64,000 bases of DNA. Origin: Acetobacterium sp. GTDB lineage: Bacteria > Bacillota > Clostridia > Eubacteriales > Eubacteriaceae. The notes under the pieces were generated by a model. The model did not search any database and was not told the origin of the DNA. It worked only from the letters and a program-made list of their open reading frames with translations. Where the stretch lies: contig NZ_JAUSPS010000052.1 of assembly GCF_030652775.1 (NCBI RefSeq), positions 124,001-188,000 of the forward strand, read 5' to 3'. A program made the position numbers and the translations under genes. Positions 60,645 to 64,000 of the stretch are shown here, one piece after another; within the stretch, counting starts at the first letter, position 1, and each line of letters opens with the position of its first letter.

Positions 60645-60845
60645 ATGAGTGAAAAATTGACATATTCAGTTAAAGAAGCAGCGGATTTAATAGGGATCAG
60701 TAAGCCTAAGATGTATGAGCTTTGCCATAGAACGGACTTCCCAGCCATTTTCATAGGCAGGGCTATAAGAATCCCGAAGGCCGAATTTAGAGAATTTATA
60801 TCACGGGAAGCAACGAGGGGGGAGCATGGCAGAAACGAAAGTTAA
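60645..60845 (+). CDS. Excisionase/AlpA-like HTH protein
   Basis: 66 aa from MSEKLTYSVKEAADLIG. Winged-helix/MerR-like motif VKEAADLIGISKPKMYELCHR, then FIGRAIRIPKAEFREFI, as in excisionases of the DNA-binding Xis/HTH_17 family. AAGGATGGTGATAAC precedes the start. A frame to 60570 exists but its 25-residue extension lacks a ribosome site. It overlaps the replisome organizer start by 20 bases. Confidence 0.82.
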   Translation: MSEKLTYSVKEAADLIGISKPKMYELCHRTDFPAIFIGRAIRIPKAEFREFISREATRGEHGRNES

Positions 60846-61863
60846 AAAATATTACTGGCTAAAGCTGAAGGAAAACTTTTTCAGTGACCGGGTAATAAGA
60901 AAGATGCTCAAGCTAGATAACGGCTTAGGCTGTATGTTTGTTTATCTAAGAATGCTGTTGTTGGCAATGGATAGCATAGGCTATCTGGTATACGAAGCCA
61001 CAGAAGAAAGTATGTTTGAACAGCTGGCCCTTGAACTGGACGAAGATCCGGAACTAATCAAGGAAACCATTGATTTCTGCATTAAAAATGGGCTATTAAC
61101 AATTGACGGTGATTTGTATTTCTTGACCAGGACACCAGAGCTCATTGGTAGCGAAAGTGAAAGCGCCGAAAGAGTCCGTAAACACAGAAAAATTAAGCAA
61201 GCGTTACAATGTAACACCACAGTAACGGACGGTAACGACGATGTGCCAATGAGTGACGACAGTGTAACGGGCGAGTTACTTCCTGAAACAAATGGTAACA
61301 CAGAGAAAGAGAAAGACTTAAATTCAGACTTAAATAAAGATTCAGATACAGATTTAAATAAAGAGCGAGAGCGAGACTTAGACTTAGATTCAGACTTAAA
61401 TATAAATCTACAGGCACAGCAACTCGAAAAAAAACGGCTGGCCAAAATCGCAGAAGTCAATAAGCACACTAAGCCTGAAAAAGGATTAGTCCCCTTAGTC
61501 CCTGAGTCAGCTCCGTCTCCTCCGCCCCCTCCATCTGAAAAAAATGATATTTCATTAAGCGATGGAGATATTAATCATTTTGTTCAGTTATGGAATAACT
61601 TAGGAGTCACACCACCCATAAAGGGATTAACCAAAAAGCAAATACAGAAGCTGGATGAGAATGTAAAACAATTTGGCGATGGTCAGGATCATGTTGATAC
61701 AATTAACGATTTATTTGATAGCATCACTGACAGTAATTACTTGATGGGTGAAGCAGACACTAAATTTGATTTAATCCTCAATTGGGTGCTGATGGCTGAA
61801 AAATGGGAAAAGATTATTAGCGGTGAATATTGCAGTTGGGATGAACCAGAAAGCGAGGATTAA
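60826..61863 (+). CDS. Phage replisome organizer (DnaD/Rep_org_N type)
   Basis: 345 aa. N-terminal domain about 1-115 (KYYWLKLKENFFSDRVIRKM, GCMFVYLRMLLLAMDSIGYL) matches phage replisome organizers that load a helicase at the phage origin. A low-complexity acidic/basic stretch about 160-200 is encoded by AGACTTA repeats. C-terminal helical domain about 240-330. The gene is the replication module of the element; no separate helicase loader is next to it. Confidence 0.9.
   Translation: MAETKVKKYYWLKLKENFFSDRVIRKMLKLDNGLGCMFVYLRMLLLAMDSIGYLVYEATEESMFEQLALELDEDPELIKETIDFCIKNGLLTIDGDLYFLTRTPELIGSESESAERVRKHRKIKQALQCNTTVTDGNDDVPMSDDSVTGELLPETNGNTEKEKDLNSDLNKDSDTDLNKERERDLDLDSDLNINLQAQQLEKKRLAKIAEVNKHTKPEKGLVPLVPESAPSPPPPPSEKNDISLSDGDINHFVQLWNNLGVTPPIKGLTKKQIQKLDENVKQFGDGQDHVDTINDLFDSITDSNYLMGEADTKFDLILNWVLMAEKWEKIISGEYCSWDEPESED
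61314..61412 (+). repeat. AGACTTA iterons inside the replisome-organizer gene; candidate origin
   Basis: AGACTTA (or AGATTTA, GACTTA) occurs at 61314, 61326, 61350, 61374, 61381 and 61392, many followed by AAATA, in an AT-rich stretch. Iterons within the initiator gene are the usual origin position for lambdoid and lactococcal phages. Confidence 0.65.
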
Positions 61864-61865
61864 AC

Positions 61866-62120
61866 ATGAGAACTCAATACACAGAACTGAAACTTATTGA
61901 AGAAGGAATTCATATGGCAGAAAATGCACTGATGAGTATTGAAAACCCAAGTGATGCGGTTTTATCGGCTCTTGATTTCCTGGATGATGTTTTATGTGGC
62001 CTTAGCAGTGAAAAGCTGCTAGGGGGGCAAATAGTGGTAAAAAATGATGGTTCATGGCCTGTTATAACTATGCAGGCCTTTGTGGAAGGGAGGGCAAATA
62101 CATGTTCAAAGTTACGGTAA
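61866..62120 (+). CDS. Small element protein, unknown (84 aa)
   Basis: Starts 3 bases after the replisome organizer stop. Mostly helical, acidic (LKLIEEGIHMAENALMSIE). Not recognised. Overlaps the next gene by 19 bases. Confidence 0.7.
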   Translation: MRTQYTELKLIEEGIHMAENALMSIENPSDAVLSALDFLDDVLCGLSSEKLLGGQIVVKNDGSWPVITMQAFVEGRANTCSKLR

Positions 62121-62269
62121 TGTATTTTAACGAAAACAGTCGTGTCATACCTATGGATTTAAATGTTATGGCTGGGTCAAAAGATGAAGCAGTAAAAATG
62201 ACTATGAAAATCTACAAAAATAAAAAAGCACCAGAAGGATTAAAGCTTGCCGGTGTAATCGCCTGGTAA
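62102..62269 (+). CDS. Small element protein, unknown (55 aa)
   Basis: ATG 62102 has AGGGAGGGC 7 bases upstream, so it is preferred over the longer frame from 62054. MFKVTVMYFNENSRVIPMDL then a helix; a small alpha/beta protein, not recognised. Confidence 0.65.
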   Translation: MFKVTVMYFNENSRVIPMDLNVMAGSKDEAVKMTMKIYKNKKAPEGLKLAGVIAW

Positions 62270-62271
62270 AG

Positions 62272-62308
62272 AAAAAAGCCGTTCCTATGCGCAACACCGG
62301 AACGGCTT
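62272..62308 (-). terminator. Minus-strand terminator in the early region
   Basis: AAGCCGTTCC / GGAACGGCTT (10 perfect pairs, loop of 13) with the T run only on the minus strand (TTTTTTC at 62277-62272). It would stop leftward, antisense transcription. Confidence 0.75.
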
Positions 62309-62371
62309 CAGTAAAACTATAAAAGTATTATAACACTCAATAAATAAAATTTAAAGGAGAAATTGAAAATA

Positions 62372-62617
62372 ATGAATAATGATAGATTGGCAGTTTTATG
62401 GAATAATATCCTGTCTGGACCTCTTCAGGAAACAGATGAGCATCAGGCGGCCCGTGTTAATTATAGCAATATGTTAGGTAAGATCAGGGAAATTGATCAA
62501 GAATTAATGTTTTGCTTAGAAGAAGCATCAAGCGAGTTTATAAATTTTGAAATGTATCAGGCTTTTGCTTTAGGGTTTCAGGAGGCCGTAGGGCTCTTAA
62601 TGGGGTGTTCAAAATGA
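62372..62617 (+). CDS. Small element protein, DUF6809-like (81 aa)
   Basis: Begins MNNDRLAVLWNNILSGPL and has a long helical hairpin ending EMYQAFALGFQEAVGLLMG; the spacing 'LxxLWxG ... FxxGFxxGxxLM' resembles DUF6809 proteins of Firmicute phages. Function unknown. AAGGAGAA lies 11 bases before the ATG at 62372. Confidence 0.6.
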   Translation: MNNDRLAVLWNNILSGPLQETDEHQAARVNYSNMLGKIREIDQELMFCLEEASSEFINFEMYQAFALGFQEAVGLLMGCSK

Positions 62618-62853
62618 GTAATATATTAAATTTACCAGGAATGGATGATTTTGCAATTGAGATCCCAAGATCAGCAGAATTCATGGTCATAGCCCATGAG
62701 GTTGGAGATTTCATTCAGTCATTATCATTGGATCAGAAGAAGAACGACGAACTGATACGGCTGATAGTAAAACAGGTGAATGAAGCAGAGAAGACCTCCT
62801 TCAGAGAAGGTATAAAAATGGCTTCAGAATTAAATAAAGTTATGGAGGATTAA
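62614..62853 (+). CDS. Small element protein, unknown (79 aa)
   Basis: Starts at ATG 62614 overlapping the previous stop (ATGA). Predicted helical, with QKKNDELIRLIVKQVNEAEK in the middle. Not recognised; could be a short regulator or scaffold partner. Confidence 0.65.
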   Translation: MSNILNLPGMDDFAIEIPRSAEFMVIAHEVGDFIQSLSLDQKKNDELIRLIVKQVNEAEKTSFREGIKMASELNKVMED

Positions 62854-62858
62854 AAATA

Positions 62859-63047
62859 ATGGAAAGTATTTACAGTGTAAGCTTCAGAAGAAAAAATGGG
62901 TCAGGGTTTCCCCTGGCCTTTGAGGTAGCGACGACATCCGGACAAAAGGCTTTTATGATGGCCTATGAAGAGCTTTTAATGCTTAACCTGAATGACAGAT
63001 ACCAGTTTAATTCCATTGTGGAGGTTTGCAAGCGTGACGAAGATTAA
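62859..63047 (+). CDS. Small element protein, unknown (62 aa)
   Basis: TATGGAGGATTAAAAATA before ATG 62859. Alpha/beta, not recognised; the SFRRKNGSGFPLAFEVATTS start and EELLMLNLNDRYQFNS middle give no family clue. Confidence 0.65.
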   Translation: MESIYSVSFRRKNGSGFPLAFEVATTSGQKAFMMAYEELLMLNLNDRYQFNSIVEVCKRDED

Positions 63048-63207
63048 GATCAGCTACACCGACGAAGCCGAATTAACGACTATTATGACGCTCTTAGATC
63101 CAATTTTGGAGGGGTTCAGAACACAGAAAAGCAATCGAAAAGATCCCTATAAGTGCGTGTATATGACACCAAAAAAGAAGCGAAAGCCTGTTAAACAGGG
63201 CGTTTGA
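63034..63207 (+). CDS. Small element protein, unknown (57 aa), GTG start
   Basis: GTG 63034 with GGAGG 10 bases upstream; the longer frame from 62992 lacks a ribosome site. Sequence begins TKIKISYTDEAELTTIMTLL and ends in a strongly basic tail KKKRKPVKQGV, which could contact nucleic acid. Overlaps the previous gene by 14 bases. Confidence 0.55.
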   Translation: MTKIKISYTDEAELTTIMTLLDPILEGFRTQKSNRKDPYKCVYMTPKKKRKPVKQGV

Positions 63208-63208
63208 G

Positions 63209-63237
63209 TTGACATACCCCCCTATCTATGATATACT
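63209..63237 (+). promoter_or_regulatory. Strong promoter between early and structural genes
   Basis: TTGACA (63209-63214), 17-base spacer, TATACT (63232-63237), near-consensus; start expected about 63244. Confidence 0.9.
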
Positions 63238-63243
63238 TATTGC

Positions 63244-63375
63244 GATAAAATAAATATTGCAGAGTACCCCAGGATTAACTACTATTTCTCCGGTTATCAT
63301 GGAAGCTTTTCACAAGGCACGGGAAACGATATTACCATTTATTTGGTTTAATGTTGTTCCCGTGCTTTTTATTTT
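63244..63375 (+). ncRNA. Possible short RNA or attenuated leader of the structural operon
   Basis: Transcript predicted from the promoter at 63209 ends at a terminator GCACGGGAA / TTCCCGTGC (63317-63325 with 63357-63365, with a long inner stem including ACCA/TGGT) and TTTTTATTTT. About 130 bases with no convincing open frame. It could be a small RNA or a terminator that must be read through to express scaffold and capsid. Confidence 0.55.
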
Positions 63376-63417
63376 ATCAAAAATAGTCCACCCCGGACGT
63401 TAAAAGGAGGTTCGTAA

Positions 63418-63861
63418 ATGGAAAACGTAGTAGATAACGTGATTGATTCAACCCTTACCGGTGGTGATCCGGGAACCGTCGAAACAGCAGACGGTAAAAC
63501 TTTTTCTCAGGAAGAAGTGAACAGCATTATTAGAGATCGATTAGCAAAAGAGAAGGACAAGACCCAAAAACAGTTTGAAGCGCTACAGCAAGAACTGGCT
63601 CAGAAAGAGCTGAACTTCAAAGCCAAAGAACTGGTTACCGGTAAAGGCTTGTCACTTGATATACTGGAAGTCTTGAAGTTCGATGACGAAGCATCGCTTC
63701 AAAATAGCATCCAGATTTTAGAGAATATATTTAAGGCAGTAGATCCAGCAGCAGCAGCGCCGGGTTACGGGCTTACTATTAATAGCTCCGGCAACCATGG
63801 GGGCATACAACAACCCACAGTGGATAGTTCGATTAAGAAAGCCATGGGGTTAAAATCATAA
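63418..63861 (+). CDS. Phage capsid scaffold-like protein (DUF4355 type)
   Basis: 147 aa. Acidic start, KTFSQEEVNSIIRDRLAKEK (typical DUF4355 opening), a coiled coil about 35-75 (KTQKQFEALQQELAQKELN), LDILEVLKFDDEASLQ, and a Gly/Ser tail ending KKAMGLKS. Such proteins precede the major capsid gene and act as scaffold. AAAGGAGG precedes the start. Confidence 0.88.
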   Translation: MENVVDNVIDSTLTGGDPGTVETADGKTFSQEEVNSIIRDRLAKEKDKTQKQFEALQQELAQKELNFKAKELVTGKGLSLDILEVLKFDDEASLQNSIQILENIFKAVDPAAAAPGYGLTINSSGNHGGIQQPTVDSSIKKAMGLKS

Positions 63862-63880
63862 TATGAAAGAAGGCTAAAAT

Positions 63881-64000
63881 ATGGCTATAAATTTAGTAAC
63901 AAAGTTTTTACCTTACGTTGATGAACTTTTCTCAACAGAGAGTAAAAAGCAGATGTTGACCAATCAGGATTTCGACTGGACCGGAGCGCACACCATAAAG
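63881..64000 (+). CDS. Major capsid protein, N-terminal part (cut by window)
   Basis: Opens MAINLVTKFLPYVDELFSTE, then SKKQMLTNQDFDWTGAHTIK, matching the start of a common Firmicute phage/prophage major capsid protein (start pattern 'MAINLVTKFxPYVDE... DFDWTGAHxVK'). Continues past the right edge. AGAAGGCTAAAAT precedes the ATG, 19 bases after the scaffold gene. Confidence 0.8.
   Translation, partial: MAINLVTKFLPYVDELFSTESKKQMLTNQDFDWTGAHTIK

Larger units (their letters stand above)
57867..64000. mobile_element. Integrated phage or satellite element (left part)
   Basis: Begins right after tRNA-Ser(GCU): integrase, repeat-rich control region, divergent repressor and Cro-like genes, excisionase-like gene, replisome organizer, six tiny genes, scaffold and start of capsid. 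The right end lies beyond the window, so no flanking attR can be seen. The gene order goes from replication to scaffold/capsid with no terminase or portal between. Confidence 0.9.

Noticed and set aside
60981-61469. 162-aa minus-strand frame rich in Ser/Lys/Leu
   Set aside because: It is the antisense of the low-complexity iteron stretch of the replisome organizer.

Overview
The window looks like chromosome of a strictly anaerobic, acetogenic Clostridia bacterium, most probably Acetobacterium or a close Eubacteriaceae relative. That placement is an inference. It rests on low-to-moderate GC, Gram-positive signals (strong AGGAGG ribosome sites, TTG and GTG starts, a T-box, a long Bacillus-type SRP RNA) and the gene content: ferredoxin-linked oxidoreductases, tungsten aldehyde oxidoreductase, AdhE, iron alcohol dehydrogenases, a group-4-hydrogenase-like membrane complex and corrinoid salvage.

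Layout. 1-3.7 kb: the end of an energy-converting-hydrogenase-related (Ehr) membrane complex whose large subunit lacks the Ni-Fe cysteines. 3.8-9.6 kb: uppP, a ferredoxin-nitroreductase, a FetAB-type ABC exporter whose permease has an in-frame TAG, methylthioribose kinase and two unknown small proteins. 9.6-14.4 kb: a metY-metA methionine operon (minus) divergent from an attenuator-controlled DAHP synthase-tyrA operon with an unannotated 40-codon aromatic-rich leader peptide. 14.5-17 kb: a FUSC-like membrane protein and a cobalamin-riboswitch-controlled cblT-cblS salvage operon. 17-23.4 kb: pabABC, then HD protein-cca-tatD, tRNA-Gln and a tiny Fe-S protein. 23.4-29.6 kb: phosphopantetheinyl transferase, a split chromate transporter, a membrane protein with two H-x13-H motifs fused to an FMN domain, a glucose-family PTS permease and a GNAT enzyme. 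29.7-38.7 kb: an Fe-ADH/MoaD-like/AOR/ferredoxin operon, a Sel1 protein, a 2-oxoacid:ferredoxin oxidoreductase, SRP RNA and another Fe-ADH. 38.7-48.7 kb: a LysR regulator divergent from a SAM methyltransferase, a permease pair, a UvrD-like helicase, a second LysR regulator and adhE. 48.8-57.9 kb: a T-box (probable UGG specifier) controlling an arylacetate-CoA ligase, then enolase, a Memo-AMMECR1 fusion, mutY, a 3D/G5 cell-wall protein, ilvE and two tRNA-Ser genes. 57.9-64 kb: an integrated element beside tRNA-Ser(GCU) with integrase, lysogeny switch, excisionase-like protein, replisome organizer, small ORFs, scaffold and the start of a major capsid protein; it runs off the right edge.

How it fits together. 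Alcohols could be oxidised by the Fe-ADHs and AdhE to aldehydes. AOR would oxidise aldehydes to acids with ferredoxin reduction, or run in reverse to make alcohols, and the oxoacid oxidoreductase feeds the same ferredoxin pool. Aromatic metabolism is controlled at three points: DAHP synthase/TyrA by an apparent peptide-leader attenuator, chorismate diversion to folate by pabABC, and a T-box that would switch on an arylacetate-CoA ligase when charged tRNA (probably tRNA-Trp) is scarce.

The observations I rate highest are the T-box/arylacetate-CoA ligase unit, the aromatic leader peptide with its attenuator, and the compact integrated element that goes from replication genes straight to scaffold and capsid with no terminase or portal between.
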